Assembly (NCBI GenBank): GCA_913061475.1
Contig: CAJXUN010000009.1
Coordinates: 42,158-106,157, forward strand
Reading direction: 5' to 3'
Source: an uncultured Colwellia sp.
Lineage (GTDB): Bacteria > Pseudomonadota > Gammaproteobacteria > Enterobacterales > Alteromonadaceae
DNA length: 64,000 nucleotides
The notes beneath the pieces were generated by a model, which was not told the origin of the DNA, did not search any database, and worked only from the letters and a program-made list of their open reading frames with translations. Every line of letters begins with the position of its first letter. Within the stretch, counting starts at the first letter, position 1. Below, piece by piece: positions 1 to 10,142 of the stretch. The position numbers and the translations under genes were made by a program.

Positions 1-2661
1 TTCACGAATCACTTCACTGGTCTCTGTATCAAATGATTTATTTAGGCCAGTCTGCTCATTTATGTCTGTATCATCAGGCTTTATTGCTGTCGATGGTGCT
101 GGATTTTCTCGGCGTAAATTTAGCCAGTTGGCATCAAAGCTGGCAAATTGCCCTAAATAGTTTTGTTCACTAAACGCTTGCATCGGCAACTGCCTAACTT
201 GGCTTAACCTATTAACTTCACTGTCACTGTTTAACCCAAGCAATTGCCAGCCATAGCCTCGCGCCAGGTACTCCATCAACTCTTTCAATACTAACGAAGG
301 CTGACGATCTTTATTATTCTTAATGTTTTTACCTTGAAAACTTAAATATAAAGCTTGGCGAGCTGAAATTATCGCCTCTAAAAATAAATATCTGTCGTCG
401 CCACGGCGTGATCTATCGCCAAGTTGCGCCGGAGTTGTGGTCATTAAATCAAAACTCAGCGGTTGGCGTTGACGCGGAAATTCACCATCATTTAAGCCTA
501 AAACCGCAATAATTTTAAACGGAATACTACGCATAGGCAGCATAGAGCAAAATGTGACTTGCCCAATCATAAATTGGCGACCTGGGTCGGGCTGACTAAA
601 GTGATTATTAAGAAAATCGCGAATAACCGCTAAACTGATATCAGAGTGGTAACCCGCGTGCTGACAATATTCCACTAAAGATTCGATAGCCGAGCGCACA
701 ATAGCCAAACCATTATCATTTTCGTCATCAAACAGTTGCGTTAACAGCTCAAACAAAAATTGTTGCCATTGCGTCGCACTTCGTGCTTTTGACATTTTGG
801 CAGCGGTCAGTTGTAGTTGCTCAATAATTAACATTAACTTACCTAGCAATTCACTGTCACTGCCTTCAATGGTTGGCAATAACAGTTGATTTTGATAAAT
901 AACACGATGATCCGCAAAAGCAAAGCCACGCATTAAGCGACTTAACCCCTGCTGCCAAGTAAAACTGTCAGAGGCATCATCTAATGTTGTGGCTGAGCTT
1001 TGAGATAAAACTTGTTGTTTATGGGCCTTATCTAGACCCCAATGTACTGCTGACAATTCAAGCCAATGCGTAATTTTTTCAATATCATCAAGGTTAATAG
1101 CAAAGCGAGCTTGCATAGCAGGCAAACGCAATAAGGCAATTAAACTGGAGATTTGAAAGCGACTATCAGGCAAGGTTAATAACTGTGAAAATGCCGCCAC
1201 TAAGGGCTCAGCGTCTTTACTAATACGATCGGCAATTGAACAAGGTAGTGGCGGCACTTCATCAGCAATATCTTGCCAACCTCGAGTAAACACGGCATTA
1301 ACGTAGGGTGCATATTGCTCTACTTGCGGACACATCACGAGTACGTCTTTTGGCGTTAAGCTTTTATCTTGATTAAATTGATGTAATAACCAATCGTGTA
1401 AACCTTGTACTTCACGCAGCGCACTATGGGCACTGGAGATCAAAATTGAGCCGTCTACTTTTGGTGCATCTTGATAACTATGGGTAGAACTGTGACGGGC
1501 ATCTGTTAGCGATAAAATATCTTCTTGCACACAGGCTAAAACACTCGCTTGCTTGCGTTCATCAGGGCTTGGCTGAGCTTGCTCACTGCTTGCTTTCTCG
1601 TAGTTTATTTGTTCAGTGGCTAAGTCGGCCATGTCAGCAACGGCTGACTCAAAGACCTCAATATTAATGGTACTGTATTGGTACAACAGCGCCATAAACT
1701 CACGCCCTTGCTGACCTAAGTTAGCTAACAATGGGTTGCCAACTTGCAGGTTTACATCGGCTAAATCAGCACTTTCTTGGTGAGAAAAGTCAGTACCTTT
1801 AAGCCAAGCTTCAATGGCATTTTTTTCTGTCACCACATCGCCCCAATAAGCATAACAGGGATTTAAATGGAAAAAGTGCACATCAATTTGCTGGCTGAGC
1901 GCATTGATAAATTCAAGCCAAAGCGGTGCCATGGCATTAATACCGAAAAACGATAAACGTTGTGGCAATATTTGCGCTTTTAATTTATCCGTACTATTTA
2001 AATTCTTTATTGCTAAAGCAACTAACTCACGAGGGTCATAGGGTTGTTCACGCACCAGTAAATACCACAATTTACCTTGCCAAACCGCATTACTTTCAAG
2101 GCTCTGCTCACTCATATTTGAGCTCGAAGCACTTGTTGAGCCAGCTGAATTTGTATTTTCATCTTGGTCAAAAGCGTTAAATACACCTTGATGCCAATCG
2201 TGGATCCATTCGGGGCGGAATATTAAATATTGTTCATATAAATCAGCTAACTGACAAGCTAATTGATAACGCTTTAACTGCTCAGCATCACTGTAACTAC
2301 TATTTTCGCTGTCGTTGTCAGCGCTATTTGCTTGCCAATATTGAGTCGCGACTTGAAAGCACTCATCACTGGTAACTTCACTTGAGGCCAGTAAGGTATC
2401 AATTCGCCAAGCAAGAACTTCACGCGAATAAGGCGATTGCTCAGGGACATCTTCATCGCTGGCTAAGTTTCGAATTAAATTCCATAAAAACTGTGATGGC
2501 AGCGCATAGCGCATATTCATACTGATACCGCGTTGCTCAGCAAGCGACATATTCAACCAATGTTGCATACCCGCATTTTGTACGATAACGGTATCTTGAG
2601 CGAAAACAGGAAGTGGGGAAAGCTGCTGAATTTTATCAAGCAGAACTAATAAATTTTCCAT
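1..2661 (-). CDS. recC: Exodeoxyribonuclease V subunit gamma (RecC), C-terminus cut by window edge
   Basis: Minus-strand frame from ATG at 2661 stays open to position 1; N-terminus reads MENLLVLLDKIQQLSPLPVFAQDTVIVQNAGMQHWLNMSLAEQRGISMNMRYALPSQFLWNLIRNLA, typical of RecC. Not in the ORF track because no stop lies inside the window. Confidence 0.9.
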   Translation of the reverse strand, partial: MENLLVLLDKIQQLSPLPVFAQDTVIVQNAGMQHWLNMSLAEQRGISMNMRYALPSQFLWNLIRNLASDEDVPEQSPYSREVLAWRIDTLLASSEVTSDECFQVATQYWQANSADNDSENSSYSDAEQLKRYQLACQLADLYEQYLIFRPEWIHDWHQGVFNAFDQDENTNSAGSTSASSSNMSEQSLESNAVWQGKLWYLLVREQPYDPRELVALAIKNLNSTDKLKAQILPQRLSFFGINAMAPLWLEFINALSQQIDVHFFHLNPCYAYWGDVVTEKNAIEAWLKGTDFSHQESADLADVNLQVGNPLLANLGQQGREFMALLYQYSTINIEVFESAVADMADLATEQINYEKASSEQAQPSPDERKQASVLACVQEDILSLTDARHSSTHSYQDAPKVDGSILISSAHSALREVQGLHDWLLHQFNQDKSLTPKDVLVMCPQVEQYAPYVNAVFTRGWQDIADEVPPLPCSIADRISKDAEPLVAAFSQLLTLPDSRFQISSLIALLRLPAMQARFAINLDDIEKITHWLELSAVHWGLDKAHKQQVLSQSSATTLDDASDSFTWQQGLSRLMRGFAFADHRVIYQNQLLLPTIEGSDSELLGKLMLIIEQLQLTAAKMSKARSATQWQQFLFELLTQLFDDENDNGLAIVRSAIESLVEYCQHAGYHSDISLAVIRDFLNNHFSQPDPGRQFMIGQVTFCSMLPMRSIPFKIIAVLGLNDGEFPRQRQPLSFDLMTTTPAQLGDRSRRGDDRYLFLEAIISARQALYLSFQGKNIKNNKDRQPSLVLKELMEYLARGYGWQLLGLNSDSEVNRLSQVRQLPMQAFSEQNYLGQFASFDANWLNLRRENPAPSTAIKPDDTDINEQTGLNKSFDTETSEVIRE

Positions 2662-3163
2662 TTTATTAGCAGGATAAAGATAGAACAAATGCGCACCTTT
2701 TTAGCCATTTTTCTTATGGTTAAATTTAACCACATCAAGCACGATAACACTAGGAATCTTAACGGATAAAGATTGATTTAATGCAAGGATAATTAGCAAC
2801 ATCATCTGCTTTTATTGTCTTAATCGAAATTTACTAACGCAGCAAATCGTTAGCACCACAAATAACCAGCATACCAAAAATAGAATCCAAGCATCAGTTA
2901 TGTCCTGATGCTTGGTAAAGCGTCAAAAGACTAAAAGTAATAATAGCTAAAAGCTTGGCTCACGTTTATCAGTTCGATAGTCCCCTAGCGCGAAGAAATC
3001 ACACCGCTAATTCGCCCTGTCGCGCTGTAATATGGGGTAATACAGAGTAATGCACGGTAATGTTTTATTCATATTTCTTACACTAGTTTTAGTGCGTGGA
3101 TGTAGTAATCACTGAAGTAAAAGAAACTGGATTTTTAACTCATTAGCAATAAAGGACTTTACA

Positions 3164-4600
3164 ATGACTCAAGATATAGCACCAATTAAAAAAGCCTACT
3201 ACGCCGGTTTAGCAGAAAAAGCTGATGGCCCCGTCAAGAAAGCACTCAATATACAAAATTGGACACCTTTAGATAGTGCAGGAATGGGCGACTTGTTCTG
3301 GTACTGGAACAACGCCGCGATTTTTAACACCGATACTTGGAACCAATTTAACAATGTCATGCAGTTCAACACGGATGGATATTTACAAACAACCGATGGC
3401 GCAACGCTTAACACTGCGTTGTTCAACCTTTATTTAGCAATGTCCTATCAGCTTACAAGCGCTGATCAAACTAAGCTAAATGACGCAAATGCTAAGGCAC
3501 AAGGAATATTAAATACCGTGGTTGGCGATTACACATCAATGTTTGGTGCTATCCCGCCAGAAAACAGCGCGACGGCAACGGCGAAATTGATTTACATCAC
3601 AGATCAAATAATGTCATGGGGTGAAACTACGCTCTCTCTCGCCACATTTAGAGCCTCTACCAATCCAACGTCACTGATACCAAATGCGCCATTAGGAACT
3701 GGTAAGCTAATCAGCGACTTTATGACTTACCTATCACAAACCTCTTCTGCTGATTCTGTGCAAAATGCGATTAACGCACAAAATGCGCAAATTAAACAAT
3801 GTGCGCTCAATCTCAGCCCTACTCCCACTCAAGTTAAACCTGGGTGGATGTCAGCCGCTGATATTACCGGCGCCGCAAAAATTTTACCAGCCCTGAAAAT
3901 TGCTGAACCAACAAGCACTATTCAAAATGGGCTAGATGGCTCACAAGGCTTTGAAATAGAAATGGTCGTCACTAAAGTCGATCAAAAAACGGTCAGCGTA
4001 TCGGTTAACGCTAATGCTGGCGTTTCAGGGTCAATTGGCTGGTTTGGAATTAGCGCGGGTGGAAGCACAAGTTACAACTCATTTTCATTCGACCAAAACG
4101 TAACACAAGTAACCCTAAAACTTAAATACAGCGGTGTTACTAAGTTTACACCTAGCCTATCAGCTAGCGCATATAACATTGGAGATGGCACTGGTTGGTG
4201 GAACCCGAAAATGATTAAGGATGCAGCTAACCATACTTCAGGTGAAAGTGGTGTCGGTTTCACAACACCACAGCATTACAACTTTAAAGATAATGGTGAT
4301 TTTGGTGTACTCAATGTTATGGCGATTTGTGACATGCCGACAATCGAAATGGTCTTCCATAACGCTACTGAAAGTTCGTTTTCTTCACATTTTTCTGAAG
4401 AGACGCATTGGGGAGTTAACTTTCTTGGTATACCGCTAGGTGGAGGCTCTCAGTCCTATAGCAGTTCGAAGTATAAATACGATTCAACTGCAGGGACTGT
4501 GACGGTAGTAATGACACCCCCACCATCGGTTATTCCTGGTAACCTGCTGACTTCGCAAGCCTATGTGATAGGTGCAGATTGCGCATGGCCGGGTGCTTAA
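3164..4600 (+). CDS. Hypothetical protein, no recognised family; paralogue of the next ORF
   Basis: 478-aa ORF; no obvious signal peptide; Gly/Ser-rich alternating segment SVSVNANAGVSGSIGWFGISAGGSTSYNSFSF; shares ordered motifs with ORF 4705-6573. Confidence 0.8.
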   Translation: MTQDIAPIKKAYYAGLAEKADGPVKKALNIQNWTPLDSAGMGDLFWYWNNAAIFNTDTWNQFNNVMQFNTDGYLQTTDGATLNTALFNLYLAMSYQLTSADQTKLNDANAKAQGILNTVVGDYTSMFGAIPPENSATATAKLIYITDQIMSWGETTLSLATFRASTNPTSLIPNAPLGTGKLISDFMTYLSQTSSADSVQNAINAQNAQIKQCALNLSPTPTQVKPGWMSAADITGAAKILPALKIAEPTSTIQNGLDGSQGFEIEMVVTKVDQKTVSVSVNANAGVSGSIGWFGISAGGSTSYNSFSFDQNVTQVTLKLKYSGVTKFTPSLSASAYNIGDGTGWWNPKMIKDAANHTSGESGVGFTTPQHYNFKDNGDFGVLNVMAICDMPTIEMVFHNATESSFSSHFSEETHWGVNFLGIPLGGGSQSYSSSKYKYDSTAGTVTVVMTPPPSVIPGNLLTSQAYVIGADCAWPGA

Positions 4601-4617
4601 TAAGCGAGCGATTAGTG

Positions 4618-4653
4618 AGCCACTCAAGGATCAAAACCTATTATTGAGTGGCT
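4618..4653 (+). terminator. Stem-loop between the two paralogous ORFs
   Basis: AGCCACTCAA (4618-4627) / TTGAGTGGCT (4644-4653), 10-bp perfect stem; followed only by a weak T tract (TTGTTAT). Confidence 0.55.
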
Positions 4654-4704
4654 TTGTTATACTAAAACTAACGCTTTGAGGATGAATACAAACGAGATCT
4701 GTCA

Positions 4705-6573
4705 ATGCAAGATCACTACGACGCACTTAAAAAGGACTTGATATCAGCATTGAATTTATCAATGCCTCAAAGTCAAAGTCACTCAAGTAGCCTGTTGAAA
4801 AGTGCTGTACCTAGTTTACAAAAACCTAAAAAATATAGCCCTATTATTAGCTCTGGCCATGACAAATTCCCATGGCAATGGAACCAACTTGGCACATTCA
4901 ATGCTGCTACATGGAGTTTTTTAAACAACATCGCAACCTATTCAGCACAAGATTTTATTTCATTAACACCGGGTCTAACAACTTGGTATTATAATGTCAT
5001 CAGTTCAACAGCTTATCTTTGGACCGATGAAGATCACGCCACAATAGACTCACTTCTAGCTAGCTCTCTTCGCTATCAAGAGGATATTATTAGCGGCTAC
5101 TTCGCGATGTTCAGAGCCATTGATCCTTTAGAAAAGAAAGCCGCTGCATTAGCACTAGGCTTAGACACCATCAATGGTTTAACTTACGTTGTAGAATATC
5201 TTATCGGATTTCAATGGAGTGGACGTCAAGCTGCAGGGCTTGAGCCATTCAGTAACGCAGAATTGCGTGAGACAAACCTAGATACTCTGTTTGTTAAAGC
5301 GCCTAAAAATGCCCGTGAAGTTTTTCTCACACCGTTAAAAAAGATGCTCGCGTATGAAAGAAAATGGACACTAAAAATTGATGCACTGTGGAATATGTCA
5401 ATTTCGATACGCAACGCCGCTGATAATACCCATGCACCTGCGCTATCAAATGAAAGTGGTATGCAGGTCGTAGCACACGACGGTGTCAACGCTATTAAGC
5501 ATAGCTTCTCAGTGTTACCTTCTGTAAGTGAAATCAGAGAACAATTATCTTCAAGTACGACCATGAAAGTGACACTAGCGGCGCAACAATCCACCGCAGA
5601 TGATGCCACCGTATCGATGCAAAGCGCAAGTAGCGTGCGCGTACCCACATCGTTTCTGACATTAAAGCACAAATCAGGCCGGTCAAAAGCACTACTATTG
5701 CACGATGGGACCGGTGATAAGGCTTTAATAAATATCACTTATCATGGGCTTGCAGAGATAACCATTAAAGCATCTGCCTTTTCATGGCAAAAAGCCACCG
5801 GTTGGTACTACGAAAATCCACTAACGCAAGCGGCAATGAATCGAGCATGCAATATTGAGTTAGGCTACCAATTTCAGTTACCGGTTAGTTATGATTTAAC
5901 CAGTGGTAGTGGCTTGCTTGAAAGCCTACTCATATGCCGGGCGGTGACAGTTGAAGTTATATGCCCTAACGGTGACTTAGAAAAGCTCGCGAAAAATATC
6001 TCTGCTGACTCAAACGTTAGTGCGACATTATTTGACTCGGTCAAATTTGAAGGCTCAACTGAAAAGCCACTGATTGCCAAAGTAACAAAACACAAAATTA
6101 CCGGCGCACCCAGTATTACTTTAACCTCAGCCAATGTCGAAAACTCAACTATATTAGAGCCTTTAGCTCATATTATTGGAGCAACGCTTTATCAACCTGA
6201 TAATGTACTTTCAACGCCGATGAAGCAAAAATCTTCAGCCAAAATGCTTAACGTAGCTGCAGAAACTAAGTATTTAAAGCCTGATACACGTATTGATCAA
6301 GAGCAAATGCTGGTGTCAGTTTACGAACAAACTTTCGGCCTTATTCAAACCAAGCAATTAATTACAGCGCATGTCAGCACGAAGTTTAATTTCATTATTG
6401 AGTACATTTTTGGCCAGCAATGGAGTGGTTGCATAAAAAATAATGTTGCACCTATTACCATTACGGCAATGCGGAAGGCAAAAAATTTGCGTGACTTATT
6501 TCCTCAAATGCCAGTTGCAGGTTCAAACGTCATCACTAAGTTACATGAATATATCAGCAGCCCTCGACAATAG
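4705..6573 (+). CDS. Hypothetical protein, paralogue of 3164-4600 with internally duplicated module
   Basis: 622-aa ORF; N-module VVEYLIGFQWSGRQAAG...NLDTLFVKAP and C-module IIEYIFGQQWSGCIKNN...NLRDLFPQMP repeat within the protein. Confidence 0.8.
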   Translation: MQDHYDALKKDLISALNLSMPQSQSHSSSLLKSAVPSLQKPKKYSPIISSGHDKFPWQWNQLGTFNAATWSFLNNIATYSAQDFISLTPGLTTWYYNVISSTAYLWTDEDHATIDSLLASSLRYQEDIISGYFAMFRAIDPLEKKAAALALGLDTINGLTYVVEYLIGFQWSGRQAAGLEPFSNAELRETNLDTLFVKAPKNAREVFLTPLKKMLAYERKWTLKIDALWNMSISIRNAADNTHAPALSNESGMQVVAHDGVNAIKHSFSVLPSVSEIREQLSSSTTMKVTLAAQQSTADDATVSMQSASSVRVPTSFLTLKHKSGRSKALLLHDGTGDKALINITYHGLAEITIKASAFSWQKATGWYYENPLTQAAMNRACNIELGYQFQLPVSYDLTSGSGLLESLLICRAVTVEVICPNGDLEKLAKNISADSNVSATLFDSVKFEGSTEKPLIAKVTKHKITGAPSITLTSANVENSTILEPLAHIIGATLYQPDNVLSTPMKQKSSAKMLNVAAETKYLKPDTRIDQEQMLVSVYEQTFGLIQTKQLITAHVSTKFNFIIEYIFGQQWSGCIKNNVAPITITAMRKAKNLRDLFPQMPVAGSNVITKLHEYISSPRQ

Positions 6574-6891
6574 TATTCATAAAACCGATTAACAACATAT
6601 AAACAGTGACTTTATGCGCCTTAGTACAAGCCACACAGCACAGGTAAATATACAAAGGGGTAACATCAAAGCTAAAAATAGACAAAGAATCTATCTACCT
6701 AACACGTTACTTAAGTTTATCGCCAGTAGCACTAACAATTAAACGCCTGTAAGTATTAATGATAGTAAATTAATGTGAGATTATTGTCTGTCAGCTATTG
6801 TAGCGTTTAATGCTGAAGTTAACTTTTCAATACCTGATGCCATTATCACGGATGATTAAATTACATTAAAAATCAAAAAATTAAATCTGCA

Positions 6892-9045
6892 TTAATTCTC
6901 CTTAGTTGGTGTCAGCTTTGCTAACCAAAGCTGACAACGTAAACGACGATAGTGATATTTTAATTTTTTCACATCATTATTAAGCACTTGTTTGCTAAGA
7001 TCGTTATCGATATTTTGATAGAAAAATTGTTCAAAGTAATCAGATATCACAGCAAAGTTTTCTAATAATTCAGGTCGAGTTATGGCAATAAACTTGGTAA
7101 ATTGCTGCCCGGTCATTGCCCGCTCTTTTACTAAACCATGGCTCGCCATTAACTGCAGGGTATTTAAGTATACTTGCTTAATTTCATGTTGATTTTTTAC
7201 CTTAACATGCGTGGCCTTATACCAATTTATCAGTAATATAATGCCGCCTAAGCCTAGCAACAAATAAAAAATATTTTTAGCCTTTGTAAAGCCCGCTATC
7301 AATTGCTCAAGCACTCGCGACTGCTTTTCTCCAGTGTAACCGATAACCCAGCGAGTCCATTGATAGTCAATCGCATCAATGTGCATTTTTAATTGTTTGT
7401 ACCACTGCATAGCGCGTAAGGATTGTGTTGAAAAAAGTCCAGAGGATAAGTCCGCATATTCCTGCATTAAGTTGCTCGAAAAGCCACTTTCAACCCGTTC
7501 GGGATCAACGGCTGCTGTTGGGTCGACTCGCTGCCAACCACTCTCTGGCAACCAGACTTCTGTCCATGCATGTGCACTGCGTTGGTAAACACTTAAGTAG
7601 TTACCTTGAGAGTTTATTTCACCACCAAGATAACCAACAACCATACGCGCTGGAATCCCGGCAGCGCGCATTAGGTAAGTAAATGTACTGGCATAATGTT
7701 CACAAAACCCTGCTCTAGTGTCGAAATAAAACTGATCTAAACTATTGCCAGTCAGGCTCGGTGGCTGCAATGTATAGTAATAATCCTGCTGATTAAACTC
7801 AGATAAAACCTGATTAATGAGCTGTCTGTCATCATGATAAAGCGTGCGTAATTGCTGCGCTTTTGCCAATAATCTCGGGTTATTATCCGTTGTTAACGCT
7901 AAATTTAAAGCTCGTACTTGTTTAGTTAGCTTGGCAGTTAATATGGCTTGAGGGTAGCTCGTCACTTGATAACTGAATGTTTGGCTAATAATACTGCGAT
8001 AAAATAAAGAAAAATCACTGCGTTGGCCTATATTGCTTTGTTCACTAGTGGCGAAATCGAGCGCAAATAGCCATGACTGAAAACTCGGTTCAGTGATCAC
8101 TTGGTAATTTATACCTTCACCGCGCAACTCAACAGTCGACGAAGATAGTGCATTTTGTTTAGTTGCAGCATCACTTCTGCGTTGATCTAAATCACGACTT
8201 GCTTGCCGCCATGTTACGCCATCGAAGTCATCTAATACCATGGCGCGCCAATATAATTGCGCATGCTGCGGGGTATTGCCTTCGAAACTGACTCGAAAAG
8301 CTAATTCATCTGACAAAGCTAACTGAGCAATATCTCCAATTTTTACGCTATCTGAAAGCCCTACTTTTGCTGATTTAACATTAGGCACTTGCCACAACGG
8401 ACTTAACTTAGGAAAGCCGACAAATAAAATAACCGCCAAGGGCACAGCATAAAAACTCAGTTTAGCTAACAATTTACTTTGAGCTAATAGTGACATTTTA
8501 GGCGTAAACAAGTTAAGTAGGATTAGAAAGTTACTAAAAATCAATACAATTACAGCGAGTGAGAAATAGATTGATTGAATAAAAATTAACGACGATGTGG
8601 CAACAAAAATACCCAAAACAACCAATTGATATAAATCTTTACGACTGGTTACTTCAAACATTTTTAAACTGTAGGCAAAGCACAATAGGTGGATCATACT
8701 GAGCAACAAGCCTAACCTTGTGCCCGAAATAGCAATTCCGATACTGCCTGATATAGCCAACAACAGCACTAACCAAGACGGCAGTATTTTAACCGCGGGG
8801 TAGTCATTAATGATTTTATTCGACTTAGATAACGAGGTTATTTTGCCTTGTGTTTTAAAATGAACAATAAATTGCAGCGCTAAGGCCAAAATAGCAAATA
8901 ATAAGTACAGCCAATGAAACTGCTGCACTAACGTTAATAAATTAAGCAACTGAAATACTAACAGAGCACAATACATGCTGTTGCTTAGCTTTAATGGCTT
9001 AATGCTATTGGCAAGCTTATTTGGCTTAACGTTTTTCGTCATCAT
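6892..9045 (-). CDS. TgpA-type membrane transglutaminase (DUF3488 + transglutaminase-like domain)
   Basis: Multiple N-terminal TM segments followed by transglutaminase core TRAGFCEHYASTFTYLMRAAGIPARMVVGYLGGE...HAWTEVWLPESGWQRVDPT. Confidence 0.9.
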   Translation of the reverse strand: MMTKNVKPNKLANSIKPLKLSNSMYCALLVFQLLNLLTLVQQFHWLYLLFAILALALQFIVHFKTQGKITSLSKSNKIINDYPAVKILPSWLVLLLAISGSIGIAISGTRLGLLLSMIHLLCFAYSLKMFEVTSRKDLYQLVVLGIFVATSSLIFIQSIYFSLAVIVLIFSNFLILLNLFTPKMSLLAQSKLLAKLSFYAVPLAVILFVGFPKLSPLWQVPNVKSAKVGLSDSVKIGDIAQLALSDELAFRVSFEGNTPQHAQLYWRAMVLDDFDGVTWRQASRDLDQRRSDAATKQNALSSSTVELRGEGINYQVITEPSFQSWLFALDFATSEQSNIGQRSDFSLFYRSIISQTFSYQVTSYPQAILTAKLTKQVRALNLALTTDNNPRLLAKAQQLRTLYHDDRQLINQVLSEFNQQDYYYTLQPPSLTGNSLDQFYFDTRAGFCEHYASTFTYLMRAAGIPARMVVGYLGGEINSQGNYLSVYQRSAHAWTEVWLPESGWQRVDPTAAVDPERVESGFSSNLMQEYADLSSGLFSTQSLRAMQWYKQLKMHIDAIDYQWTRWVIGYTGEKQSRVLEQLIAGFTKAKNIFYLLLGLGGIILLINWYKATHVKVKNQHEIKQVYLNTLQLMASHGLVKERAMTGQQFTKFIAITRPELLENFAVISDYFEQFFYQNIDNDLSKQVLNNDVKKLKYHYRRLRCQLWLAKLTPTKEN

Positions 9046-9049
9046 AGGC

Positions 9050-10108
9050 TCAATAACGTGCTAACGCGGCTAAGCACTTTAGCGTGTGTTGGGCACTATT
9101 TTCATACTCAATCATTTGGTTAGGTAGCTTCAGTGAAAAAGCTATTTGCTTATTACTACAATCTTTAATGGCGTAACTTAACCAACTTAAACGTTGTTCG
9201 AGCGTACCTGCAGGTAAATAGGTAAAATCTAATTGTAATTTACCTGATAGCGTTTGTTGATATTGTTTTGTTAACCAACCTTGTCCGCGAGCCACTTGCT
9301 TCCATGCGACTCGACTAAAGGGCTCGCCAAGTTGATAATGCTGTAATTGATGAAATTCATCTTGACCCGCTTGAAAACTATCTTGGTAACTTTCGCTGCT
9401 CTTTTTCTCTTCTTCACCATTAGTGTCTTGTACAGAATCTGACCAAGCATAGGCAATTGGCTGCGGATAAGCGGTAATTTTTTGCGCAAAATCTAATCGT
9501 GTCCAAGTTTTAAATAAGCCAAAACCGTATTCACTTATGATCACAACTCGGCCTAATGAATAATGACCTCGTTGCGATACGCGATAAGGCACTCGTATGT
9601 TATTATCTCCTTGTGCCACGTGATCGATGGTGATTTTGTTCGGCTTATCACTGCGCTTCAATTCACTGCCCTGGCTGTTAGCCATTGCGGGTAATGACTC
9701 AAAATAAAAACCAACATTAAAACGTGTTTTGTCACTTGTAACCACAATAGGAAAGTACAATTGGCTATCAACAAAACCTTGCAACGAGCTCGTAGCCTGA
9801 AATCGTAGGCCCGAAAGATTAAAAAAACTGTGATGCAATACCACAATAAAAAAACTTACCAGTAAATAACTGATCAAAAGAATAATATTATTTTGATAAT
9901 TTGTGCCGAGTAGAAACAGTAAGAATATGAAAAGGACAAAACTCGTGCCAAAGCGAGTGGGCATAATAAAAATATTACGGTGATTGATCTGTTGTTGACT
10001 GTCGCGCGGAATTCGACGTATTAACCAAGCATTAAAGCGCTTTTGCAGCGCCAATTTCACTAATGTTTTTATTGATCTATATCCATTAATTTTTTGCTTA
10101 GCTAACAA
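9050..10108 (-). CDS. DUF58 domain protein
   Basis: Two N-terminal TM helices, then DEFHQLQHYQLGEPFSRVAWKQVARGQGWLTKQY, typical of DUF58; sits between MoxR and TgpA. Confidence 0.85.
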   Translation of the reverse strand: MLAKQKINGYRSIKTLVKLALQKRFNAWLIRRIPRDSQQQINHRNIFIMPTRFGTSFVLFIFLLFLLGTNYQNNIILLISYLLVSFFIVVLHHSFFNLSGLRFQATSSLQGFVDSQLYFPIVVTSDKTRFNVGFYFESLPAMANSQGSELKRSDKPNKITIDHVAQGDNNIRVPYRVSQRGHYSLGRVVIISEYGFGLFKTWTRLDFAQKITAYPQPIAYAWSDSVQDTNGEEEKKSSESYQDSFQAGQDEFHQLQHYQLGEPFSRVAWKQVARGQGWLTKQYQQTLSGKLQLDFTYLPAGTLEQRLSWLSYAIKDCSNKQIAFSLKLPNQMIEYENSAQHTLKCLAALARY

Positions 10109-10142
10109 TTAATACTCCTTTTTATAAACCATACATGAAGCA

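Noticed and set aside
1962-2456. Short ORFs 1962-2180 (+) and 2274-2456 (-)
   Set aside because: Lie inside the recC reading frame in other frames; no protein-like features.
5226-5738. 170-aa minus-strand ORF
   Set aside because: Antisense to the 622-aa paralogue ORF, which shows homology-supported coding.
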